NCBI GenBank assembly: GCA_905480445.1
Contig: CAJQQJ010000075.1
Coordinates: 1-5,525 of the forward strand
Source of the DNA: an uncultured Alphaproteobacteria bacterium
Lineage (GTDB): Bacteria > Pseudomonadota > Alphaproteobacteria > UBA7985 > CAJQQZ01
DNA length: 5,525 nt
Direction of reading: 5' to 3'
Part shown: piece after piece, positions 1 to 5,135 of the stretch
How the letters are laid out: each line of letters opens with the position of its first letter
Numbering within the stretch: position 1 is the stretch's first letter
Program-made: the position numbers and the translations under genes
Notes under the pieces: model-generated
Told to the model about the DNA's origin: nothing
Databases searched by the model: none
Seen by the model: the letters and a program-made list of their open reading frames with translations, nothing else

Positions 1-138
1 AGAACCATCTAACAGACCTTTGAGATTTTCGAGATCGCTTGCAACAGCATCAACGTTGCTCTGCCCATCAGTGAGCTCAAGCAAAGCTGCTGCATATCGT
101 TCGGCGAGGTTTTCAGAACCTTTGTTGTCAGCCGCCAC
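1..138 (-). CDS. atpH: ATP synthase F1 delta subunit, N-terminal fragment
   Basis: This is the first 46 codons of a gene that runs off the left edge. The product would be the delta subunit of F1Fo ATP synthase, which links the F1 head to the peripheral stalk on the cytoplasmic side of the membrane. The visible protein begins (V/M)AADNKGSENLAERYAAALLEL and continues with an amphipathic stretch ending LENLKGLLDGS. The LAERYAxALxEL helix followed by VxxDLxxLKxLL is the usual opening of alphaproteobacterial delta subunits. The start is GTG at 138-136, preceded on the minus strand by GAGGG (152-148) at a 9-base spacing. In this class atpH is the first gene of an atpHAGDC operon, so the rest of the F1 genes are expected to the left, outside the window. 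Recognition rests on a short segment, but the pattern is distinctive. Confidence 0.85.
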   Translation of the reverse strand, partial: MAADNKGSENLAERYAAALLELTDGQSNVDAVASDLENLKGLLDGS

Positions 139-378
139 TTGCGTTAGCCCTCAATCTTTAATCAACAGAACATAAGACAAGCCAAAAACCCCTAAAACCA
201 GAAGCCGGGGTGAGAAGCGGAAAAGAGTCACCGCCAAAACCTGTCTCAATATGGGCGCTTAGCTATCACGAGCCGTTTTGGTTTTCAAGCTAGAGACCAA
301 CTAAACCTGCTGATTCAGGCTGGCCATGATGCCGCACCTTTTCATTATGAAATCAGACTTTTCCTCTTTAGCCTTAAA
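139..378. other. Intergenic gap between the Rieske gene stop and atpH start; probable atpH upstream region
   Basis: I see no credible gene on either strand in these 240 bases. The minus strand should carry the atpH promoter, but no convincing site stands out. The best candidate is TTGAAA (288-283) with a 17-base spacer to TAGCTA, whose -10 box is poor. Downstream of the Rieske stop I find no hairpin followed by a T-run on the minus strand, so transcripts of the Rieske gene may read on towards atpH. A perfect 7-bp inverted repeat (CCAAAAC 234-240, GTTTTGG 275-281) encloses 34 bases and could form a weak stem, but it has no T-run on the minus strand. Confidence 0.5.
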
Positions 379-1554
379 TCAAAGCGGCATTAAATCCAAA
401 ATGCGCTGTTGAAAGAAATCAAGAGCAGCTTCACCACCAGAGCCTTTAGCCAGAAAAATTACGCTGTGATGAGGAGACTGGAGCGCGCGCTGCATTTTTT
501 CACAAACCCAAATATCTTCGGTCTGAAAGTCCCCTGTCTCCAAGGGGTGCTTCGTCCAATGTGATGACTTGATCAAGCCAGAGGCTTTGTCGTACCCAGG
601 AATGTCTTTCGCGCGAAAAGAATAGGAAAGCCAGCCTTTAGGGGCCCAGTTCCTGACTTTCATCAAAGTAGTATTCGCGTCTAGTGGTTCCAACGTTGAG
701 ACAGTAAATCCCCAAGGATTTGGTGTGATGAAAGTAGTTGGAAAAAGGACGTAGACCCCGCCGTAGCCTGGCATCTCGGCTCCTTTCACTGTTTTTAGGC
801 CCGATCCTTTGGAGGACTTCTCCACGAACTGGGGGATCCGATGCTTGACACCTTCTCTTTCAGTCGACCACCAGACTAAGTGCTGACCAAAGGCTTCCCA
901 GATGTTTTTGTCATGGAGAGGGCCGCCTAGGGTCTCTTTATGGAGGTAGGCCAGATGGTAGCCATCAAGGGCATTTTCTGCGAAAACTTTCCAATTGCAT
1001 TGTAACTCATAGATGATGTCTTCCGGTGATTCCTCTAAAGCGTCGGACGCAATATTGTGGGGCCAAGCGATTTGGTCCAGACCAGACAGCCAAGAGTTAA
1101 AGTTTGCTCCCCCTTCAGGATTTACGAAAACCAAGTTTTCGAAAATGCCGACGGATGCGGGAAGAAGGCTAACGCCCTTCTTATCCATATCGGGAAAACA
1201 AGCTTTTGCAGCAGGAAGCTCGCGCAAACCGCCGCCTAAATCGTAAACCCAGTTATGATAGGGGCACATGATGAAGCGCCCTGAATTGCCCTTACCCTCC
1301 AGTAATTCGGTTCCTCGGTGGCGGCAAATGTTGTGGTAAGCCTTAAGTTCACCCTCGCCGTCTTTGATTACAATCAAAGAATGGTGACCAACTTGAACAG
1401 TGCAATAATCACCGCTTTCTGGGAAATCCATGACGACACCCGCAAATACCCAGCTTTTAGAAAAGAGTTCCTTTTTCTCTCGCTCAAGCCATTCTTCAGA
1501 GACATAGGCCTCACGTGGAAGTCGCTGAACAGGGATTTCTGGTTTACTCACCAT
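379..1554 (-). CDS. Rieske [2Fe-2S] non-heme iron oxygenase, alpha subunit (ring-hydroxylating dioxygenase family)
   Basis: This is a predicted cytoplasmic terminal oxygenase of 391 residues, a normal length for alpha subunits of Rieske oxygenases. These enzymes take electrons from a ferredoxin or reductase and use O2 to hydroxylate or demethylate a substrate. The N-terminal Rieske domain has the cluster motif C-x-H-x17-C-x2-H at C77, H79, C97 and H100. The C-terminal catalytic domain has the helix NWKVFAENALDGYHLAYLH, giving bridging D197 and iron ligands H200 and H205 with the canonical 5-residue spacing; D347 in QTEDIWVCEKMQ is the likely third ligand. The Rieske loop reads CPYHNW rather than the common CPYHGW. 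I chose ATG 1554-1552 over the upstream in-frame TTG at 1590, because the TTG lies inside the promoter and lacks a ribosome-binding site; AAGAAAG sits 9 bases before the ATG. The substrate cannot be told from sequence, and no reductase or ferredoxin gene is in the window. It is divergent from the TetR operon and probably regulated by it. Confidence 0.93.
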   Translation of the reverse strand: MVSKPEIPVQRLPREAYVSEEWLEREKKELFSKSWVFAGVVMDFPESGDYCTVQVGHHSLIVIKDGEGELKAYHNICRHRGTELLEGKGNSGRFIMCPYHNWVYDLGGGLRELPAAKACFPDMDKKGVSLLPASVGIFENLVFVNPEGGANFNSWLSGLDQIAWPHNIASDALEESPEDIIYELQCNWKVFAENALDGYHLAYLHKETLGGPLHDKNIWEAFGQHLVWWSTEREGVKHRIPQFVEKSSKGSGLKTVKGAEMPGYGGVYVLFPTTFITPNPWGFTVSTLEPLDANTTLMKVRNWAPKGWLSYSFRAKDIPGYDKASGLIKSSHWTKHPLETGDFQTEDIWVCEKMQRALQSPHHSVIFLAKGSGGEAALDFFQQRILDLMPL

Positions 1555-1581
1555 CGTCGCTAACTTTCTTATTTTGCTCTG

Positions 1582-1610
1582 ATTGAACAATAAATAATCA
1601 TTATTGACAA
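1582..1610 (-). promoter_or_regulatory. Predicted promoter of the Rieske oxygenase gene
   Basis: On the minus strand, TTGTCA (1610-1605) is followed by a 17-base spacer and TTCAAT (1587-1582), matching the sigma-70 consensus at 5 of 6 and 4 of 6 positions. Transcription would start near 1575, giving a leader of about 20 bases before the ATG at 1554. The spacer is almost exactly filled by the inverted repeat at 1588-1606, so a bound repressor would occlude this promoter. Confidence 0.5.
1588..1606. promoter_or_regulatory. Candidate TetR-family operator (19-bp inverted repeat)
   Basis: CAATAA (1588-1593) and TTATTG (1601-1606) are perfect 6-bp arms separated by 7 bases. Outer bases extend the symmetry imperfectly: TTG at 1583-1585 pairs with CAA at 1608-1610, one base out of register. 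Its size fits a TetR-family dimer site. It lies in the divergent region between the Rieske gene and the operon that encodes a TetR regulator, and it overlaps elements of both predicted promoters. Assignment to the regulator encoded at 2425-3006 is an inference from position. Confidence 0.6.
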
Positions 1611-1633
1611 TTTTAAAAGGCTTTTGCTAGTTT
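1604..1633 (+). promoter_or_regulatory. Predicted promoter of the small membrane protein-DUF2141-TetR operon
   Basis: A perfect TTGACA (1604-1609) is followed after 17 bases by CTAGTT (1627-1632), or after 18 bases by TAGTTT (1628-1633) with an extended TG at 1625-1626. The start point would be near 1639, just upstream of AAGGA (1646-1650) and the ATG at 1662. The -35 box overlaps the right arm of the inverted repeat and also forms, on the other strand, the -35 box of the Rieske promoter. Confidence 0.55.
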
Positions 1634-1661
1634 ATTTGGAATGAAAAGGAAATTTTGAGCC

Positions 1662-1718
1662 ATGCCGACGCCTCCAATGAGACAAATACCTAGCTTGGCG
1701 ACAAACTTAAAAGGCTAA
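1662..1718 (+). other. Short 18-codon reading frame in front of, and in frame with, the small membrane protein gene
   Basis: ATG at 1662 has AAGGA 11 bases upstream and sits about 22 bases after the predicted transcription start, which makes it the best-equipped start in the region. It encodes MPTPPMRQIPSLATNLKG and then meets TAA (1716-1718). The same frame continues after the stop with KWLTLIALPILIVAMF, which is the natural lead-in to the first membrane segment of the next gene. Either this is the true N-terminus of that gene cut off by a nonsense mutation, or it is a leader peptide coupled to downstream translation. Both other frames are closed here (TGA at 1678, TAG at 1691), so a simple frameshift does not explain it. 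Confidence 0.4.
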
Positions 1719-1739
1719 AAGTGGCTCACGCTGATAGCG

Positions 1740-1961
1740 TTGCCTATCTTGATCGTCGCCATGTTCGAAAACATCTACTGGATTTGGGGGATGCTGTACG
1801 TTTACTGGGGCGTGCAATCAGTTATTAGCAAGCAAGTTTTTTTGCTTGAGCCCGTCCATGCCGATGAAGATCCAATTCTTTACTGGCTAATTGTTACGCT
1901 CTGGATCGGCGCAGGGCTGCTATATGTTCAAACCAGCTTTTTGCCAACGTTTTGGTCTTAA
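1740..1961 (+). CDS. Small two-segment membrane protein, unknown function; start uncertain
   Basis: I do not recognise this protein. From TTG 1740 it has 73 residues, with two hydrophobic segments: roughly residues 2-28 (LIVAMFENIYWIWGMLYVYWGV) and 47-68 (LYWLIVTLWIGAGLLYVQTSF), joined by a polar loop containing EPVHADEDP. It is rich in Trp and Tyr and is very probably an inner-membrane protein. The start is doubtful. TTG 1740 lacks a ribosome-binding site; CTG 1731 has a weak AAGTGG 6 bases upstream; ATG 1761 would cut into the first membrane segment. The frame is open back to the TAA at 1716, beyond which lies the well-placed ATG at 1662, so the gene may be a disrupted version of a longer one. 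It is the first gene of the operon, and its stop is 2 bases before the next ATG. Composition and hydrophobic pattern argue for real coding sequence. Confidence 0.6.
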   Translation: MPILIVAMFENIYWIWGMLYVYWGVQSVISKQVFLLEPVHADEDPILYWLIVTLWIGAGLLYVQTSFLPTFWS

Positions 1962-1963
1962 AC

Positions 1964-2422
1964 ATGAGCCGCAAAGCCCTCTCTAACATTTTAGCACTGC
2001 TTGGCCTAACGGTGGCTCTAGTTTACAGTTTTAGTAGAAGCCTCTTATGGGGCAACAGTCTCACAATTGAAGTCATTGGACTGCGATCCGAAAACGGCTT
2101 AGTTTTCATGACGATTTACGATAACGCCGATGCATTCGAACAAAATTCAACCACAAACTACATCACCTATGCAGCGAAAAGAGTTAAAAAGGGAACCGCC
2201 AGCTTCTCAACCAATAGGTTGTACGGTGGGCCTTACGCAATTTCAGTTTTTCATGATGAAAATTCGAATGAAGAATTTGATATGACAAACGACCGACCAA
2301 CAGAAGGCTGGGGCTACTCAAACAATGTCGGCCAGATTGAAAATCCCAAGTTCGAAGCAGCTGCAATTGAGTTTACAAATTCCGACGCTAAGTTCACCAT
2401 CCACATCAATTATTTAAACTAG
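1964..2422 (+). CDS. DUF2141 family exported or membrane-anchored protein
   Basis: The protein has 152 residues. Residues 8-22 (NILALLGLTVALVYS) are a hydrophobic N-terminal segment after a short basic start; no clear signal peptidase site is visible, so it may be a signal anchor with the rest in the periplasm. Residues 33-148 match the DUF2141 pattern: a beta strand LTIEVIGLRSENGLVFMTIYD, a glycine-containing strand GGPYAISVFHDENSNEEFD and then PTEGWGYSNNV and PKFEAAAIEF. The HDENxNxxxD stretch (97-106) is the family's hallmark and resembles a metal-binding loop, though I cannot show that it binds metal. The biochemical function of the family is unknown. I chose ATG 1964, which lies 2 bases after the previous stop, over TTG 1952, which overlaps that gene; neither has a strong ribosome-binding site, so translation is probably coupled. 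Hand counts over 2101-2280 give 71 of 180 G+C, lower than stretches counted in mutL. Confidence 0.87.
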   Translation: MSRKALSNILALLGLTVALVYSFSRSLLWGNSLTIEVIGLRSENGLVFMTIYDNADAFEQNSTTNYITYAAKRVKKGTASFSTNRLYGGPYAISVFHDENSNEEFDMTNDRPTEGWGYSNNVGQIENPKFEAAAIEFTNSDAKFTIHINYLN

Positions 2423-2424
2423 TT

Positions 2425-3006
2425 ATGCCCCGTCCAAGTCTAAAAGAAGCCAGAACAATTGAACTTCTCGACGCATTCGAACGTTGCGTTGCGCGCTTTG
2501 GATTGGACGGCTCGACGCTGGAAAAAATATCTGAAGAAGCTGGTGTTGGGCGTCCCCTGTTGCGTCACTACTTGGGCAACCGAGAGCAAATGGTATCCGC
2601 TCTCCTCAATCACGTTCTTGCAAAATTCTCTTACTTAAATCAAAGCTTGGTTTCTGAACTTCCCGAGGATGGCCGTTTCGAAATCATTCTTCATCGGCTC
2701 TTTGATAAAAGCTACCATGAAATGCAACAAGCCGCAGTCTTTCAGGCGCTTGTTGCAGCCTCAGAACGCCACGACGGGATGGCAAAGAAACTCATGCAAT
2801 TCGTATATGAGTTGGAAGAAATGCTTACAGTAGAGTTAAAAGCATCAAAACCTCTAGCCACGCTTGATGACTGTAGCACAGCCGTATCGGGTATCACTTC
2901 CATCTACTTCAATGTGGATGCACTTGCTCCCTTAGATCCAAAACCAGCCTGGCGCACACGACAGCTACAAGCCGTTGACTGGTTGCTCGACCGTTTAGAC
3001 AGGTGA
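2425..3006 (+). CDS. TetR/AcrR family transcriptional regulator
   Basis: The product has 193 residues, the usual size of one-domain TetR repressors. The N-terminal DNA-binding domain is clear: helix 1 at about residues 9-25 (ARTIELLDAFERCVARFG), then the helix-turn-helix LEKISEEAGVGRPLLRHYLGNREQMVSALL at 32-61, with recognition helix around RPLLRHYL (43-50). The remaining 130 residues are helical and variable, as expected for ligand binding and dimerisation. Residue C21 lies in helix 1. The ATG is 2 bases after the DUF2141 stop with no ribosome-binding site, so it is likely coupled to that gene. It is the last gene of its operon, and the obvious target is the inverted repeat at 1588-1606, which would allow autoregulation and control of the divergent oxygenase. 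The inducer is unknown. No terminator is visible between its stop and the mutL promoter. Confidence 0.93.
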   Translation: MPRPSLKEARTIELLDAFERCVARFGLDGSTLEKISEEAGVGRPLLRHYLGNREQMVSALLNHVLAKFSYLNQSLVSELPEDGRFEIILHRLFDKSYHEMQQAAVFQALVAASERHDGMAKKLMQFVYELEEMLTVELKASKPLATLDDCSTAVSGITSIYFNVDALAPLDPKPAWRTRQLQAVDWLLDRLDR

Positions 3007-3046
3007 TTAACTCAACCATTAGACAGGCTTTCACACGGTTTATTCA

Positions 3047-3074
3047 TTGAACGGATTGCGACTCGCTTTATAGT
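3047..3074 (+). promoter_or_regulatory. Predicted mutL promoter giving a nearly leaderless transcript
   Basis: TTGAAC (3047-3052) and TATAGT (3069-3074) are separated by 16 bases and match the sigma-70 consensus at 4 and 5 of 6 positions. Transcription would begin around 3080-3083, at or within a few bases of the mutL ATG at 3084. No purine-rich ribosome-binding site lies between the -10 box and the ATG, which fits leaderless initiation. Confidence 0.5.
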
Positions 3075-3083
3075 CATCCAGCT

Positions 3084-4964
3084 ATGTCTAATGAAATTAC
3101 CTCCCAAGCTTCCATCCGCCGTCTTCCGGCCAACCTCGTTAACCAAATCGCAGCTGGTGAAGTTGTCGAGCGACCTGCCGCTGCGGTCAAAGAATTGGTT
3201 GAAAATGCCATCGATGCTGGCGCTGAACAAGTTGACGTCACGCTGCGCGAAGGTGGCAAGAGTCTGATTTCTGTCGTTGATAACGGCCACGGCATGTCGG
3301 AAAGCGATCTAATCTTGGCGGTAGAACGCCACGCTACTTCCAAACTGCCTGACAACGATTTGGTTGCCATAAATTACCTGGGGTTTAGAGGCGAAGCCTT
3401 ACCCTCCATTGGTTCTGTCAGCCGATTGGAAATCACAAGCCGGACCGAAGACAGCGACACAGCCTGGCGGATTTTTGTCGAAGGCGGCGAGATGCATGAT
3501 CCCTCACCTGCTTCTGGTCAAAAGGGCACTCGCGTCGATGTTAGAGATTTATTTTTCGCTACGCCTGCGCGTTTGAAATTCATGAAAACGTCCAGGTCAG
3601 AAACAACTGCTGTGCTCGACACCATGACCCGCCTAGCGATGGCTAATCCTGAAGTCGGTTTCTCTTTGAATGATGGCGGCAAAACATTGCTCTCGGTTCC
3701 GCCAGGCACATCAGGAAAAGAGCAAGGGGATCTCTTCACCACCATGTTAGACCGTCTCGGTCGATTGATGGGCAAAGCCTTTTCCGAGAACGCAGTAAAA
3801 GTAGACCTTGCACGTGAACAAGCCAGAGTGACAGGTTTCATTGGTTTGCCGACGCTCAACAAAGCCAACTCCCTGTCACAGTACCTCTTCGTCAATGCTC
3901 GTCCGGTAAAAGATAAGATGCTCTACGGTGTCGTGCGAGCGGCCTACCGTGATTTCCTCGCTTCGGACCGCTTTCCAATGCTGGCTCTCTTTCTCACGTT
4001 GCCGCCGAGTGAAGTTGACGTCAACGTTCACCCCGCCAAGACGGAAGTCAGATTTAGGGATAGCCAGGAAATCCGCTCTCTGTTGATCAATGCCATCCGC
4101 CAAACCTTGGCAGGCAATGCCGGGCAGCAAACCTCCTCCACAATTGGAGAGGCAACGATGAGAGCCTTTGAAACTGAACCTCAACCGCCGTCCCATTTCA
4201 ACTATCAACAATCCTACAAACCATCCTCTGTACCCAAAGGGCTGTCCGAACAAACCTTCGCTTATCAGGCTCCGCCGCCAGGACAAGAACAGGGATCCTT
4301 GGGTGGTTCTTTTGGTGGATTTTCAGATGGACCGGTTGGCAAAGTAGAAGCAGAAGAGATTGGTGCTTATGCCAATTACGATGAATTCCCGCTCGGCGCT
4401 GCAAGAGCGCAGCTGCACGAAAACTACATCTTTACGCAAACCAATGAAGGCATCACCATCGTTGACCAACACGCGGCCCATGAGCGCATCGTCTATGAGC
4501 AAATGAAAGCCGACCTTGAAAACCGAGGCATCGCGCGCCAAGGCATGCTCATACCGGAGATCATTGATCTAGGTGATCCTGCAGCGGGAAATCTGTTGGC
4601 GAGGTCTGAAGAACTCGAAAAATTCGGGCTGGTCATTGAGTCTTTTGGACCTGGCGTTGTGGCAGTCAGTGAAGCACCAGCCATTTTGGGCCAAGGCAAC
4701 ATTGAGCAATTGGTGCGAGATCTCAGTGACGAACTGGCGGAATGGGATCAATCCCAAACCCTCATCGAACGCATCCACGAGGTTTGCGCCACCATGGCTT
4801 GTCACGGCTCCGTTCGCTCTGGTCGCAGACTTAACGCCACGGAAATGAACGCCCTTCTGCGCCAGATCGAAAACACTCCCAACACCGGTCAATGCAATCA
4901 CGGTCGCCCAACTTATGTGACGCTCAGTCTAAAAGACGTTGAACGACTCTTTGGCCGAAGATAG
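3084..4964 (+). CDS. mutL: DNA mismatch repair protein MutL, endonuclease type
   Basis: The protein has 626 residues, full length for MutL. It couples MutS mismatch recognition to strand incision. The N-terminal GHKL ATPase shows motif I NQIAAGEVVERPAAAVKELVENAIDAG (20-46; catalytic E37, Mg-binding N41), motif II DNGHGM (66-71), motif III GFRGEALPSI (100-109) and GTRVDVRDLFFATPAR (148-163); K319 lies in VDVNVHPAKTEVRF. A Gly/Gln/Pro-rich linker spans about 345-430. The C-terminal domain carries the metal-dependent nicking motif DQHA-x2-E-x4-E (461-472), ACHGSVRSG (572-580) and the CNHGRP motif (604-609). This is the form found in organisms without MutH, where MutL itself cuts the new strand. 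The start at 3084 is the only usable one: a TGA at 3048 closes the frame upstream with no other start codon, and no start codon follows before IRRLP. Neighbouring promoter and terminator suggest a single-gene transcript. Confidence 0.98.
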   Translation: MSNEITSQASIRRLPANLVNQIAAGEVVERPAAAVKELVENAIDAGAEQVDVTLREGGKSLISVVDNGHGMSESDLILAVERHATSKLPDNDLVAINYLGFRGEALPSIGSVSRLEITSRTEDSDTAWRIFVEGGEMHDPSPASGQKGTRVDVRDLFFATPARLKFMKTSRSETTAVLDTMTRLAMANPEVGFSLNDGGKTLLSVPPGTSGKEQGDLFTTMLDRLGRLMGKAFSENAVKVDLAREQARVTGFIGLPTLNKANSLSQYLFVNARPVKDKMLYGVVRAAYRDFLASDRFPMLALFLTLPPSEVDVNVHPAKTEVRFRDSQEIRSLLINAIRQTLAGNAGQQTSSTIGEATMRAFETEPQPPSHFNYQQSYKPSSVPKGLSEQTFAYQAPPPGQEQGSLGGSFGGFSDGPVGKVEAEEIGAYANYDEFPLGAARAQLHENYIFTQTNEGITIVDQHAAHERIVYEQMKADLENRGIARQGMLIPEIIDLGDPAAGNLLARSEELEKFGLVIESFGPGVVAVSEAPAILGQGNIEQLVRDLSDELAEWDQSQTLIERIHEVCATMACHGSVRSGRRLNATEMNALLRQIENTPNTGQCNHGRPTYVTLSLKDVERLFGRR

Positions 4965-4995
4965 CAGCTACAGCTATTGACCAGTTTCGTTCTAT

Positions 4996-5027
4996 CTCCA
5001 AAGAAGCGAATTTGGGGCCGTTTTTTT
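4996..5027 (+). terminator. Predicted intrinsic terminator after mutL
   Basis: CTCCAAA (4996-5002) pairs with TTTGGGG (5011-5017) in a 7-bp stem with one G-U pair and an 8-base loop. After three bases, seven T follow (5021-5027). It lies 31 bases after the mutL stop. The stem is modest and the T-run is offset by CCG, so efficiency may be limited. Confidence 0.5.
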
Positions 5028-5054
5028 GGGTAAATGGCGCTAACCTCTTATAAT
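5026..5054 (+). promoter_or_regulatory. Predicted promoter of the small secreted protein gene
   Basis: A perfect TATAAT lies at 5049-5054. At a 17-base spacing upstream is TTGGGT (5026-5031), which matches only the TTG half of the -35 consensus. Transcription would begin near 5061, leaving a leader of about 75 bases. The -35 box starts inside the T-run of the preceding terminator, so the two elements overlap. Confidence 0.5.
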
Positions 5055-5110
5055 TTCTAGCTTTCTCTCTGCTGAGGGCTATCATCAAGGTGAACCTGTG
5101 ACTTTTGCAG

Positions 5111-5128
5111 TTTGAGGACTTTGAGGAG
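5111..5128 (+). promoter_or_regulatory. Duplicated ribosome-binding site before the secreted protein gene
   Basis: TTTGAGGA occurs twice in tandem (5111-5118 and 5120-5127) with a 9-base period. The second copy continues to GAGGAG (5123-5128), 7 bases before ATG 5136, an excellent Shine-Dalgarno site that fixes the start. The first copy is spaced too far away to serve this ATG. Confidence 0.7.
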
Positions 5129-5135
5129 AGTAATC

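Noticed and set aside
234..281. 7-bp inverted repeat upstream of atpH as a terminator or riboswitch
   Set aside because: The 34-base loop is long, there is no T-run on the minus strand and no recognised regulatory RNA motif.
1555..1590. TTG start at 1590 giving a 403-residue Rieske protein
   Set aside because: The extra 12 codons lie within the predicted -10 region and operator, the TTG has no ribosome-binding site, and the family length is met from the ATG at 1554.
1722..1829. GTG at 1721 opening a third frame (VAHADSVAYLDRRHV...) over the start of the membrane protein gene
   Set aside because: It ends after about 36 codons, has no family resemblance and overlaps a frame with a clear membrane-protein pattern.
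1952..1963. TTG start at 1952 for the DUF2141 gene
   Set aside because: It would overlap the preceding gene, whereas ATG 1964 follows the stop by 2 bases and gives a normal basic N-terminus before the hydrophobic segment.
2995..3027. Direct repeat TTAGACAGG at 2995-3003 and 3019-3027
   Set aside because: A 9-base repeat spanning the tetR stop is expected by chance at about this rate in a window of this size, and no other feature supports a role.
3012..3370. Minus-strand open frames at 3012-3290 and 3074-3370
   Set aside because: They lie opposite the mutL promoter and the highly conserved ATPase motifs of MutL; they are antisense shadows without recognisable domains.
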